DNA of 64,000 nt from NCBI GenBank assembly GCA_963754305.1, contig CAVWFR010000011.1, forward strand, positions 62,001 through 126,000, given 5' to 3'. The translations under genes were made by a program, and so were the position numbers. Shown here piece after piece: positions 8,572 to 17,301 of the stretch. Positions within the stretch are counted from its first letter, which is position 1. Each line of letters opens with the position of its first letter. Source of the DNA: DATEDA01 sp963754305. GTDB lineage: Bacteria > Pseudomonadota > Gammaproteobacteria > Burkholderiales > SG8-39. A model generated the notes under the pieces. It was given only the letters and a program-made list of their open reading frames with translations, had not been told where the DNA came from and searched no databases.

Positions 8572-9608
8572 CGCTCGGGGACGATCATTACCTTCGACGC
8601 CGCCTTGCTCCGCGCGAGCTCGAAGCCTTCGAGCGCCCGCTCGAGCGGCAGCCGGTGCGTGATCATCTCGCGCGCGAGCGCGGCGTTCGCGGTCAGGAAG
8701 TCGAGGACCCGCGTCCAGGTCGCGAGCGGCGCGCGATACGAGCCGCGGATCTGCTGCTGCTCGCGCACCAGCCGCGTGAGGTCGACGCTGGCGGGCCGCG
8801 GATGAATGCCGCAGACGACGAACACGCCCCGCTTCCGCAGCAGGTTCAACCCCTGCTGAACGATCGCCGGCACGCCGGTCGCCTCGATGACGACATCGAA
8901 CTTGCCGTGGGCGAGATACGGCGCGAGCGCCTCCTCCAGCGCGCGTTCGCCGACATCGACCGTCGCCGGGAACCCCATCCGCCGGAGGCACTCGAGCCGC
9001 GGCGCGTCGCCCTTGCCGACGATCACCACCTCCGCCGCGCCGGCGGCCCTGGCGAAGAGCGCGATGCCCTGACCGATGTTCCCCGGTCCGAGGACGAGCA
9101 CGCGGCTCCCCCGGCTCACGCCGCCGGTGTCGACCGCCTCTGCGCTCACGGTCATCGGCTCGGTCAGCGCGACGATCTCCGCGTCCGTCCCGCCGGGCAC
9201 GACGATGCAGTTCTCCGCCGGCACGGTCACGAACGGTGCAAACGCCCCGTTCCGCGTCACGCCGATGCCTTTGCGGCTCGTGCACGCGTCGCTGTCGCCG
9301 GCGAGGCACGCCGGGCACCGGCCGCATACGACCGACGGCCTCACGGCGACGAGCGCGCCCTGGTCGATCCCCCGCACGCCCGGCCCGACCGCGGCGATGG
9401 TGCCGGCGAACTCGTGACCGATCGTCACCGGCATTGCGTTGGACATGAACTCGTAGCCGGAGGACCACTCGTAGATGTGGAGATCGGTGCCGCAAACGGC
9501 GGTCGCGCCGACCGACACGATGACTTCGCCCGCGCCCGGCGCGGCGGGCGCTGGGATCTCGCGGAGCTCGAGCCCGAAGACGGGTTGGGTTTTCTGCAGC
9601 GCTTGCAT
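8568..9608 (-). CDS. Zinc-dependent alcohol dehydrogenase
   Basis: 346-residue medium-chain NAD(P)-dependent dehydrogenase. Catalytic zinc ligands are visible as Cys39 (CGTD) and His65-Glu66 (GHEF); the structural zinc lobe has Cys95, Cys98, Cys101 and Cys109. The Rossmann loop LGPGNIGQG lies near residue 168. The sequence is of the threonine/sorbitol/2,3-butanediol dehydrogenase type, so the substrate is probably a secondary alcohol or polyol. ATG at 9608 follows an 11-bp gap after the receptor gene 9620-10576. It likely oxidises an alcohol intermediate of the pathway encoded by the operon. Confidence 0.9.
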   Translation of the reverse strand: MQALQKTQPVFGLELREIPAPAAPGAGEVIVSVGATAVCGTDLHIYEWSSGYEFMSNAMPVTIGHEFAGTIAAVGPGVRGIDQGALVAVRPSVVCGRCPACLAGDSDACTSRKGIGVTRNGAFAPFVTVPAENCIVVPGGTDAEIVALTEPMTVSAEAVDTGGVSRGSRVLVLGPGNIGQGIALFARAAGAAEVVIVGKGDAPRLECLRRMGFPATVDVGERALEEALAPYLAHGKFDVVIEATGVPAIVQQGLNLLRKRGVFVVCGIHPRPASVDLTRLVREQQQIRGSYRAPLATWTRVLDFLTANAALAREMITHRLPLERALEGFELARSKAASKVMIVPER

Positions 9609-9619
9609 GACCGCGACTC

Positions 9620-10576
9620 CTAATCGACCTTGACCTTCGCCTTCTTGACCACGTCGGCCCATTTCTGCGCATCCGCCTGCATGAACTTGCCCAGCTCCTC
9701 CGGCGTCCCGCCCGCAGGCTCCGCACCGAGGGTGGCGAGCTTCTCGACCACGTCTTTCCGCTTCAGCGCGTCGTGCACGGCCAGATTGAGCTTCTGGACC
9801 ACCTCGCGCGGCGTCCCCTTCGGCGCCACGAGCGCCACCCAGGCGGCCACATCGTAATCGGGATAACCCTGCTCGGCGACGGTCGGGACGTCCGGCAGCA
9901 TCGTCACGCGCTTCCGGGTCGTCACCGCGAGCGCTTTCATCCGACCACTCCTGATGTGGCCCGACGCGGAAGCGAGGGTGCTGAACATGACCGAGATCTG
10001 CCCGCCGATGGCGTCGGTGAGCGCCGGCGCCTCGCCCTTGTACGCGGCGTGGACCATCGACACGCCGCTCCGGATGGCGAAGAGCTCGCCGGCGAGGTGG
10101 GCGACCGTCCCCGCACCGCCGGACCCGAAGCTCAAGCTGTCGGGCTTGGCCTTGCCGAGCTGCGCGAGCTCTTTCATGTTGTTCGCCGGGAAGTCCTTCC
10201 CGGCGACGACCACGAACGGCAAGGTCGCCAGCATGGCGACCGGGACGAAATCCTTCTCCCAGTCGTAGGGCAGGGTCGTCCGCAGCGAGGGGTTGATCAC
10301 CATGGTCGTCGGCGCCGCGAACAGCGTGTAGCCGTCGCCGGGCGCCTTGGCCGCCGCCTCGGTACCGATGATCGTCGCGCCGCCGCCCTTGTTGTCGATG
10401 ATCAGCGTCTGCTTCAGCTCCGCGCCGACCCGATCGGTGATCGCCCGCGTCGTGAGGTCGACGCCGCCGCCGGCGGCGAACGGGACGATGACGCGCACCG
10501 GTTTCGTCGGATAACCCTGCGCGGCTGCCGTGCCCGCGAACGCCAGCAGTACTGCGAGCCAAGTCGTGACTTTCAT
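9620..10576 (-). CDS. Bug/TctC-family periplasmic receptor
   Basis: 318-residue periplasmic binding protein with a clear Sec signal peptide ending in AAAQGYPTKP. Family blocks VRVIVPFAAGGG, IDNKGGGATI and TLPYDWEKDF are present. ATG at 10576 is preceded by GGAGGAGATT. It is one of three Bug receptors in this operon and one of five in the window. The Asp/Asn-rich second block (IDNKGG rather than VENRPG) is a less usual version and may mark a different ligand. Without TctA/TctB in the window, it must work with a distant permease or as an extracytoplasmic sensor. Confidence 0.9.
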   Translation of the reverse strand: MKVTTWLAVLLAFAGTAAAQGYPTKPVRVIVPFAAGGGVDLTTRAITDRVGAELKQTLIIDNKGGGATIIGTEAAAKAPGDGYTLFAAPTTMVINPSLRTTLPYDWEKDFVPVAMLATLPFVVVAGKDFPANNMKELAQLGKAKPDSLSFGSGGAGTVAHLAGELFAIRSGVSMVHAAYKGEAPALTDAIGGQISVMFSTLASASGHIRSGRMKALAVTTRKRVTMLPDVPTVAEQGYPDYDVAAWVALVAPKGTPREVVQKLNLAVHDALKRKDVVEKLATLGAEPAGGTPEELGKFMQADAQKWADVVKKAKVKVD

Positions 10577-10596
10577 ATTCCAATCTCCTCCATGCG

Positions 10597-12210
10597 TCAG
10601 GTTGAATGTCGGTAGCCGCGGCGCCGCACAGCGGTCAGCGCGCCATAGTCGGGCCAGCTCAGCAGCACGCCGAGGCCGGTCAGCGTCCGCTGGAAATCGG
10701 CCAACAGGTGCTGGTCGCCGCGGACTGCGCGAGGCGGCACGTTGCGCGCGAGCGCGAACGCCGCCAGCGCGCCCGCCGCCTCGCCGATGCTCCACTCGAC
10801 CGGGTGCACCCGGTAGGCGCCGTTGGTGATGCGCGTCGTCCCGAGGTTCTTGCACGCGGGCAGCAGGTTGTCGGTCCGCACGGGAAGCAGCGCCCCGAGC
10901 GGGATCTGGAACGGGTAAGCGTCGATGTCGACGGTGTTGCGCCCGCGCGTGCTGGGATGCAGGTCGATCCGGTACGCGCCGATGCCGACGCTGTCGGAAA
11001 AGCGCTCGGCGGCGCCGGTACCGGGACGCGCCGCGACGCCGATGTGCTGCTCGAGCACGGTGAACTCGGCGCGGATGCGACGGCCCTCGCGGTAATACGC
11101 CTGCTTCGCGAGGCCGTCGTTGGTGCCGAGCACGTCGCCGCGCAGGCGCAGGCCCGGGTAGCCCGTCCCGCCGTCGTGGCGGGGCGCCTCGGTCTGCATC
11201 CAGTAGAAGAACGAGAGGGTGAACTGCCGCGCCTCGCGCAGCGCCGCGGCGGCCGCCTCCGGCGCGACGCCGACCACCGGCGCCAGCCAGTAGTCCATCT
11301 GCGGCCAGTTGCCGAGCGTGATGTCGCTGCGATAGGTGCCGGGCGCGAAATTCCGCCGCGCGGCGATCCGCCGCGCGTGCCAGAGGTCGTACAGAAAATC
11401 GGCGTCGGTCTCGCCGACAAACAGCGGGCGCTCGCGCGGCTCGTGCGTCACGAAATCGCTGACCGTCCAGCTGAACTGGGGGCCGGGCCAGCAGTCGAGC
11501 TTGAGCGTCCTGAAGCGCTCGTACTCCGCGGGCTTGTCGATCCGGTGGTCTTCGTCGGGAAAATGGTCGGCCGCGAAGCACCAGGTGAGCGACTGCTGAT
11601 CGAGCGGGTCGGGCGCACCCGGTACGGCATGCGGCTCTCCGGTCGCGGCCTGCGACTCCGCCCCGATCACGTGCTCGACGCCCGCCGCTTCCAGCAGCTC
11701 GCCGGTTTCGGTCGCGTCGACGACGAGCTCGGCTTCGACGAAGCGCTGGCCTCCCGTCTCGAGATCCTCGAGCGTCAGACCGGCGATGCGGTCGCCGTCC
11801 GTATGAGCCTGGACGACTCTGTGGCGCATCAGCAGGCGCACGCGGTCGCTGCTCGCGTGCGGCGCCAGCATGTCCTCGAGTACGCGGGCGGATACGCGCG
11901 GCTCGTGACAGAGCGTGCTCACGTTGCCCGTGCCGGGGTTGAACGCGATCGCGGCTCTCGCCTCGGCCGTGAGCGGGTAGTGCCGCCGGTAGTACTCGCG
12001 GATTCCCTCGCGGAGCGCCGCGTAGCTCTGCGATACGCGGAGCGTCTCGATCCAGGGGTGCTCGTCCGGCGGCACCGCCTGCGCGGTGAGCTGCCCGCCG
12101 AGCCAGTCGAGCTCTTCGACGAGTACGACGCGGGCGCCGAGCTTCGCTGCCGCGAGCGCGGCGGAAACGCCGCCCAGGCCGCCGCCGACGATGAGGATAT
12201 CGGTTCGCAT
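10597..12210 (-). CDS. FAD-dependent oxidoreductase (FAD_oxidored family), paralogue B
   Basis: 537-residue flavoprotein with an N-terminal VGGGLGGVSAA loop at about residues 8-18 and an ELDWLGGQLTAQAVPPDEH stretch typical of the PF12831 family, including the W-x-G-G-Q segment near the flavin. A VDATETGELLEAAG motif follows mid-protein, then a long insertion (about residues 230-330) absent from the shorter paralogue at 6554-7834. Two ATGs lie close together; 12210 was chosen because it starts directly at the first beta-strand. The gene sits 17 bp after one receptor gene and 20 bp before another. The substrate is unknown. Confidence 0.85.
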   Translation of the reverse strand: MRTDILIVGGGLGGVSAALAAAKLGARVVLVEELDWLGGQLTAQAVPPDEHPWIETLRVSQSYAALREGIREYYRRHYPLTAEARAAIAFNPGTGNVSTLCHEPRVSARVLEDMLAPHASSDRVRLLMRHRVVQAHTDGDRIAGLTLEDLETGGQRFVEAELVVDATETGELLEAAGVEHVIGAESQAATGEPHAVPGAPDPLDQQSLTWCFAADHFPDEDHRIDKPAEYERFRTLKLDCWPGPQFSWTVSDFVTHEPRERPLFVGETDADFLYDLWHARRIAARRNFAPGTYRSDITLGNWPQMDYWLAPVVGVAPEAAAAALREARQFTLSFFYWMQTEAPRHDGGTGYPGLRLRGDVLGTNDGLAKQAYYREGRRIRAEFTVLEQHIGVAARPGTGAAERFSDSVGIGAYRIDLHPSTRGRNTVDIDAYPFQIPLGALLPVRTDNLLPACKNLGTTRITNGAYRVHPVEWSIGEAAGALAAFALARNVPPRAVRGDQHLLADFQRTLTGLGVLLSWPDYGALTAVRRRGYRHST

Positions 12211-12227
12211 CGCATGCGCTCCGCAGG

Positions 12228-13208
12228 TCACTCCGCCTTGATCCCCAACCGCCGGATGACCTCGCCCCAGCGGGCGGTCTCGGTCTCGATGAGCTTGCCG
12301 AACTCGGCCGGGCTTCCGCCGAGCGGCTCGGTCCCGAGATCCTTGAAGCGGTTCCTGACCTCCTGCGTCTGCAGGACCGCCTCGAGCGTCCGGTTGAGCT
12401 GCGCGACGATCGCTGCGGGGGTACCCGCCGGCGCCAGGATTCCGAACCAGCCGATCACCTCGAAGCCGGGCAGCACGGTCTCGCCCACCGTCGGCACGTC
12501 GGGCAGCGCAGTCGAGCGCTTCTTCGACGTGACCGCGAGCGCGCGGAGCTTGCCGGATTTCACCTGCCCGATCGCGCCGGAGACGGTGTCGAAAGCGAAA
12601 TCGATCTCGCCGCCCATCAGCGCCGTAAGCGCCGGCCCCGTGCCCTTGTAGTTCACCTGAACGACGTCGATCTTCGTCTGGCTCCTGAACACCTCGGCGG
12701 CGAGGCTGGTCAGGGTCGCGCCGCCGCCGCCGGCGCCGTAGTTGAGCTTGCCGGGTTTCGCGCGTGCGGCCGCGACCAGGTCCTGGAGCGTCTTGTACGG
12801 GGCGCTGCCGTTCGTCACCACCACGACCGGCGTCGCGGCCAGGGCGATCACGGGCGCGAAGCCCTTGACCGGGTCGTACGGCAGCTTCGGGTAGAGCGCC
12901 GCGCTCCCGGCATGCCCGCTGGTGACGAAGAGCAGCGTGTAGCCGTCGGCCGGGGACGCGGCGACGGCCGCCGCGCCAATCGTTCCGCCGGCGCCGGGGC
13001 GGTTCTCCACGATCACCGGCTGCTTGAGCGCTTCGTTCAGCTTCTGTGCGGCGATGCGGGCGAGCACGTCCGCCGGTCCGCCGGGCGAGAACCCGACGAC
13101 GAGCTTGACGGGTTTCGCCGGGTAGGCCTGTGCGAGGGCATCGGCCGGAAGCTGCGCGAGCACCGCCGCAGCCGTGATTGCGACTGCGATCCGAGCAACA
13201 TTCTTCAT
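12228..13208 (-). CDS. Bug/TctC-family periplasmic receptor, first gene of operon
   Basis: 326-residue periplasmic receptor with a Sec signal peptide ending ADALAQAYPAKP. Family blocks VKLVVGFSPGGPADV, VENRPGAGG and KLPYDPVKGFAP are all present. ATG at 13208 is supported by an AGGAGG Shine-Dalgarno sequence 6 bp upstream. This is the promoter-proximal gene of the long minus-strand operon, directly divergent from the LysR gene at 13321. That position makes it the likely receptor for the inducing substrate. Confidence 0.92.
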   Translation of the reverse strand: MKNVARIAVAITAAAVLAQLPADALAQAYPAKPVKLVVGFSPGGPADVLARIAAQKLNEALKQPVIVENRPGAGGTIGAAAVAASPADGYTLLFVTSGHAGSAALYPKLPYDPVKGFAPVIALAATPVVVVTNGSAPYKTLQDLVAAARAKPGKLNYGAGGGGATLTSLAAEVFRSQTKIDVVQVNYKGTGPALTALMGGEIDFAFDTVSGAIGQVKSGKLRALAVTSKKRSTALPDVPTVGETVLPGFEVIGWFGILAPAGTPAAIVAQLNRTLEAVLQTQEVRNRFKDLGTEPLGGSPAEFGKLIETETARWGEVIRRLGIKAE

Positions 13209-13233
13209 CTGTCCATCCTCCTGTGATGGCGCA

Positions 13234-13262
13234 ATCGTAGTCGCCCGACCCCATTCCAACAA
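13234..13262 (-). promoter_or_regulatory. Predicted sigma-70 promoter of the catabolic operon
   Basis: On the minus strand a -35 box TTGTTG (13262-13257) and a -10 box TACGAT (13239-13234) are separated by 17 bp. Transcription would start near 13227, about 20 nt before the first receptor gene. The imperfect -35 fits an activator-dependent promoter. Confidence 0.5.
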
Positions 13263-13271
13263 TTACCAAGA

Positions 13272-13286
13272 TATGAGAATCTCATA
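13272..13286. promoter_or_regulatory. Likely LysR operator, perfect 7-bp inverted repeat
   Basis: TATGAGA-A-TCTCATA has perfect 7-bp arms around a single base. Its centre is about 52 bp upstream of the predicted transcription start of the operon and 42 bp before the LysR start codon. That is the usual place for the primary binding site of a LysR activator, which would also repress its own gene from there. The site is visible in the sequence; the binding protein is inferred. Confidence 0.65.
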
Positions 13287-13320
13287 ACATCGTGTTAATG
13301 GTAGGGCGGGGAGGTCGGAG

Positions 13321-14244
13321 ATGAATCTGCGGCAGATCGAGGTGTTCCGCGCCATCATGCTCACCGGGTCGATCACCGATGCCGCCCGGCTGCTGCACGT
13401 CTCGCAGCCGGGGATCAGCCGCCTCGTGCGGCACGTCGAATCCAGGCTCGGCATGCCGCTCTTCGAGCGCAAGCGCGGCCGGATCCAGCCGACCCCCGAG
13501 GCCCGCGCGCTGTACGCGGAGATCGAGAAGGTCTACCGCGGCGTGAAGTGGATCCAGGACTACGCGGGGGGTCTGAAGTCGGGCGCGAACGCATTGCTCA
13601 GGGTGTTGACCACCCCGAGCGCCGGGCTCGAGCTCGTGCCGCGCGCCGTGGCGCAACTCGCGAACGAGTTTCCGACCGCGCGGATCTTCTCGGAGGTCGT
13701 CACGATCGCGCAGATGACGGAGCTCCTGCTCGCCGGACACGCCGACGTCGGCGTGTCGGCGATGCACATCGATCAGCCCGCGCTGGAGCTGCGCCAGTTC
13801 GGCGAGTGGCGGCTGCTCTGCATCTTTCCGGCGGGGCACCCGCTCGAGGCGAAGCGCAGGATCGCCGTGCGCGACGCCTTGAACCACCGCCTGGTCTCGT
13901 TCAGCAAGGAAACGTTGCAGGGCCGCATCATTGAAGGGTGGTTCGACGAGCAGCAGCTCGAGCGCAAGGTGTCGGTCGAAGTCCGCTCGGCGCACATGGC
14001 GTGCGCCCTCGTCGCCTCCGGCGCCGGCGTCGCGTTCGTGGACGATCTGACGGCGCGCGCGTATGGCCCGGCCACGCTGCTGTCACGGCCGGTTCCCAGC
14101 AGCCCGGTGTTCGGTCTCTACACCGTGACGAGCCGCGACCGTCCTTCCGCCGTGCTCGCGAAGCGATTCTGCGAGCGCGTCGCGAGCTGCTACCGCGAGC
14201 TGCGGAAGCCCAAACCGGCCGGGGCGGCATGGGGTGGCTGCTAG
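13321..14244 (+). CDS. LysR-type transcriptional regulator
   Basis: 307-residue LysR regulator. The winged helix-turn-helix covers residues 1-60 with MNLRQIEVFRAIMLTGSITDAARLL and the recognition stretch VSQPGISRLVRHVE. The C-terminal co-inducer domain follows from about residue 90. The start at 13321 directly begins the conserved motif. It is divergent from the 13-kb operon and separated from it by 112 bp holding the promoter and inverted repeat described at 13234-13286, so it is the probable local activator. The co-inducer is not predictable. Confidence 0.92.
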   Translation: MNLRQIEVFRAIMLTGSITDAARLLHVSQPGISRLVRHVESRLGMPLFERKRGRIQPTPEARALYAEIEKVYRGVKWIQDYAGGLKSGANALLRVLTTPSAGLELVPRAVAQLANEFPTARIFSEVVTIAQMTELLLAGHADVGVSAMHIDQPALELRQFGEWRLLCIFPAGHPLEAKRRIAVRDALNHRLVSFSKETLQGRIIEGWFDEQQLERKVSVEVRSAHMACALVASGAGVAFVDDLTARAYGPATLLSRPVPSSPVFGLYTVTSRDRPSAVLAKRFCERVASCYRELRKPKPAGAAWGGC

Positions 14245-14286
14245 AATCGCAGCGAACCTGCCGAATGCTTCGCCGATCCGAATTCA

Positions 14287-16137
14287 ATGTCCGCCGCACC
14301 CGATCCGACCGCCGCTCACGCCGGCAACTTCATCCGCGCCATCGTCGAGGAGGATCTCGCAGAGGGCACGTACGCCGCGCGCACGTGGAGCGGCAAGCCA
14401 GGTCCGGCGAGCGCGCACGCCGGCGCGCCGCGCGACCCGGCGCGGATCCGCACGCGCTTTCCGCCCGAGCCGAACGGCTACTTGCACATCGGCCACGCGA
14501 AGTCGATCTGCCTCAACTTCGGGCTCGCCCGCGACTACGGCGGCGCGTGCCACATGCGCTTCGACGACACCAACCCGACGAAGGAAGAGCAGGAGTACGT
14601 CGACTCGATCCTCGACAGCGTGCGCTGGGTGGGGTTCGACTGGGGACCGCATCTCTACTATGCGTCCGACTACTTCGACACGCTCTACGAGTGCGGCGAG
14701 AAGTTCATCGAGCACGGGCTCGCCTACGTCGACGACCAGAGCGCCGACGAGATCCGGCGCGCGCGCGGCACGCTGACCGAGCCGGGTAGGAACAGTCCGC
14801 ACCGCGATCGGTCGCCGGCCGAGAACCTGGATCTCTTCCGGCGGATGCGCGCCGGCGAGTTCCCGGACGGGGCACGCGTGCTGCGGCTCAAGATCGACAT
14901 GGGTTCGCCGAACATCAACCTGCGCGACCCGGTCGCCTATCGCATCCGCCATGCGCATCATCACCGCACCGGCGACAAGTGGTGCATCTACCCGCTGTAC
15001 GACTACACTCACGGCATCTCGGACGCACTCGAGAACATCACCCATTCGCTCTGCACGCTCGAGTTCGAGGATCACCGCCCGCTCTACAACTGGATCAACG
15101 AGCGGCTGCGCGACTTCGGCGTGCTCGCGCCGCCGCTGCCGCAGCAGTACGAGTTCGCACGGCTGAACCTCACCTACGTCGTGCTTTCGAAGCGGCGGCT
15201 GATCCAGCTCGTCGCGGACGGCCACGTCGACGGCTGGGACGACCCGCGCATGTCGACCATCGTGGGCTTCCGGCGGCGGGGGTTCACCCCCGAGGCGATC
15301 CGGCTCTTCGCCGAGCGCATCGGCGTCGCCAAGGCCGACTCGTGGATCGACATGACGATCCTCGAGGATTGCCTGCGCGACGATCTGAACGAGCGCGCGC
15401 CGCGTGCGACCGCGGTGCTCGATCCGGTGAAGCTCGTGATCGACAACTATCCCGAGCGGCAGATCGAGGAGATGGAAGCGCCGGTGCATCCGCAGAAACC
15501 GGAGATGGGCAAGCGGAAGCTCCCGTTCGGGCGCGAACTGTGGATCGAGCGCGAGGACTTCATGGAGACGCCGCCGAAGGGCTACTTCCGGCTCTACCCG
15601 GGGAACACGGTGCGGCTCCGCTACGGCTACGTCGTCAAGTGCGTCGGTGCGGAGAAGGACGCGAGCGGCAACGTCATCGCGGTCCATTGCGAGTACCTGC
15701 CCGACTCGCGCTCGGGCACCGCGGGCGCAGATACCTACAAGGTGAAAGGCAACATCCACTGGGTGAGCGCGAAGAACGCTTACGAGGCGGAGGTCCGGCT
15801 GTACGACCGGCTGTTCAAGGTGCCCTTTCCGGGCTCGCGCAAGGGACGGGAGGCGCCGCCCGCCGCGGGCGACGAGGCGCCCGAGGAGTACAACTGGCTC
15901 GACGACATCAATCCGCAGGCGAAGAAAGTGATCACCGCCTACCTCGAGCCGGGGCTGAAGGACGCCAAGGCCGAAGACCGCTTCCAGTTCGAGCGGCACG
16001 GCTACTTCGTCGCCGATGTCCGCGACTCGCGGCCGGGCAGCCCGGTGTTCAACCGGGCGGTGACGCTGCGGGATTCGTGGGCGAAGGCAAGCAAGGTGAA
16101 GGCATGGCGGGCGCTGCGGAGAAAAACCACTGGCTGA
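14287..16137 (+). CDS. glnS: Glutaminyl-tRNA synthetase
   Basis: 616-residue class I aminoacyl-tRNA synthetase that charges tRNA-Gln. The HIGH signature appears as PNGYLHIGHAKS at about residues 61-72 and the KMSKS-like loop as VLSKRRL at about residues 298-304. The catalytic domain contains FDDTNP, which in this family recognises the substrate, and the C-terminus carries the two beta-barrel anticodon-binding domains. The length is slightly above the 554 residues of E. coli GlnRS because of an N-terminal extension and a loop around residue 525. A TAGAAT hexamer at 14242-14247 may be the -10 of its promoter. It is a housekeeping gene unrelated to its neighbours. Confidence 0.97.
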   Translation: MSAAPDPTAAHAGNFIRAIVEEDLAEGTYAARTWSGKPGPASAHAGAPRDPARIRTRFPPEPNGYLHIGHAKSICLNFGLARDYGGACHMRFDDTNPTKEEQEYVDSILDSVRWVGFDWGPHLYYASDYFDTLYECGEKFIEHGLAYVDDQSADEIRRARGTLTEPGRNSPHRDRSPAENLDLFRRMRAGEFPDGARVLRLKIDMGSPNINLRDPVAYRIRHAHHHRTGDKWCIYPLYDYTHGISDALENITHSLCTLEFEDHRPLYNWINERLRDFGVLAPPLPQQYEFARLNLTYVVLSKRRLIQLVADGHVDGWDDPRMSTIVGFRRRGFTPEAIRLFAERIGVAKADSWIDMTILEDCLRDDLNERAPRATAVLDPVKLVIDNYPERQIEEMEAPVHPQKPEMGKRKLPFGRELWIEREDFMETPPKGYFRLYPGNTVRLRYGYVVKCVGAEKDASGNVIAVHCEYLPDSRSGTAGADTYKVKGNIHWVSAKNAYEAEVRLYDRLFKVPFPGSRKGREAPPAAGDEAPEEYNWLDDINPQAKKVITAYLEPGLKDAKAEDRFQFERHGYFVADVRDSRPGSPVFNRAVTLRDSWAKASKVKAWRALRRKTTG

Positions 16138-16214
16138 GCCGGCGCGCGCTCCCAGGTCGCGAGCGTGCCATCGAGCGCGGACGAGACGCCTGAAGCGAAG
16201 AAGCGAGGGATGAC

Positions 16215-17276
16215 ATGGCAAAAACCGCAGTCGTCGTCGGCGCCCTCGGCGTCATCGGCCGCTACATCGTCGACAAGCTCGCGAGCCTCCCCGACTGGCA
16301 GGTCGTCGGGCTTTCCCGCCGCACCGGCGAACCGCGCGACCGCGTCCGTTACATCTCGGTGGACCTGCTCGACCCGAAGGATGTCGAAGCAAAGCTCGCC
16401 GGGCTGAAGGATGCGACCCACGTCTTCTACGCCGCTTTCCAGCCCTCGACCGGCGCGGCGGCGAACTTCGCGACCAACATCGCCGCCAACGTCGGGATGC
16501 TCGTCAACTCGGTGTCGGCGATCGAGCGCGCCTCGAGTGAACTCGAGCGGGTGCTCCTCGTCACCGGCAACAAGTACTACGGCGCCCACCTCGGCCCGTT
16601 CAAGACGCCGGCGCGCGAGACCGATCCGCGCCACATGCCGCCGGATTTCTACTTCGACCAGATCGACTGGTTGACCGGCCATCAGCGCGGCAAGCGCTGG
16701 AGCTGGACCGAGCTCCGGCCGCACACGCTCTGCGGCTTCTCGCCGGGCACGACAATGAGCATCATGCCGGTGATCGCGGTCTATGCCTCGATCAGCAAGG
16801 CGTTCGGGCTGCCGCTCCGGTTCCCGGGCAAGCCCGGCGCGTTCCGGTCGATCTACCAGGCGACCGAGTCGACGCATCTCGCAGCCGCCGCCCACTGGGC
16901 CGCAACCGAGCCGCGCTGCGCGAACCAGGCGTTCAACATCACCAACGGCGATTTTTTCCGCTGGTGCAACCTCTGGCCGAAAATCGCGGAGGTGTTCGAA
17001 ATGCCGGTGGGCGACGTACAGACGATCTCGCTCGTCGCGCACATGTCCGACAAAGGCCCCTTCTGGGCCGAGCTAGTCTCGAGACACGGTCTCAAGCCGT
17101 ATCGCTACGAAGAGCTGGTCGCCTGGCCGTTCGGCGACTACGTGTTCGGCTGCGACTGGGACGTCATGACGAGCACCATCAAGGCGCGGCAGCACGGGTT
17201 CCACGAGGTGGTGGACAGCGAGGAGATGTTCGTCAGGCTGCTGCGGAAGTTCCGCGAGGAACGGATCGTGCCGTAG
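16215..17276 (+). CDS. PRISE-type NAD(P)-dependent reductase (SDR family)
   Basis: 353-residue short-chain dehydrogenase of the extended type. The N-terminal cofactor loop is VVGALGVIGRYIV and an Arg-Arg pair follows strand 2 (GLSRRTGEP), suggesting NADPH. A TGNKYYGAHLGPF block matches the motif of progesterone 5-beta-reductase/iridoid-synthase-like (PRISE) enzymes, which reduce activated C=C bonds. FYFDQIDWL near residue 155 contains the tyrosine used in that family. ATG at 16215 overlaps no neighbour and lies 77 bp after glnS. The physiological enone substrate is unknown. Confidence 0.85.
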   Translation: MAKTAVVVGALGVIGRYIVDKLASLPDWQVVGLSRRTGEPRDRVRYISVDLLDPKDVEAKLAGLKDATHVFYAAFQPSTGAAANFATNIAANVGMLVNSVSAIERASSELERVLLVTGNKYYGAHLGPFKTPARETDPRHMPPDFYFDQIDWLTGHQRGKRWSWTELRPHTLCGFSPGTTMSIMPVIAVYASISKAFGLPLRFPGKPGAFRSIYQATESTHLAAAAHWAATEPRCANQAFNITNGDFFRWCNLWPKIAEVFEMPVGDVQTISLVAHMSDKGPFWAELVSRHGLKPYRYEELVAWPFGDYVFGCDWDVMTSTIKARQHGFHEVVDSEEMFVRLLRKFREERIVP

Positions 17277-17301
17277 GCGTATTCACGACCGGCGACAATG
17301 C

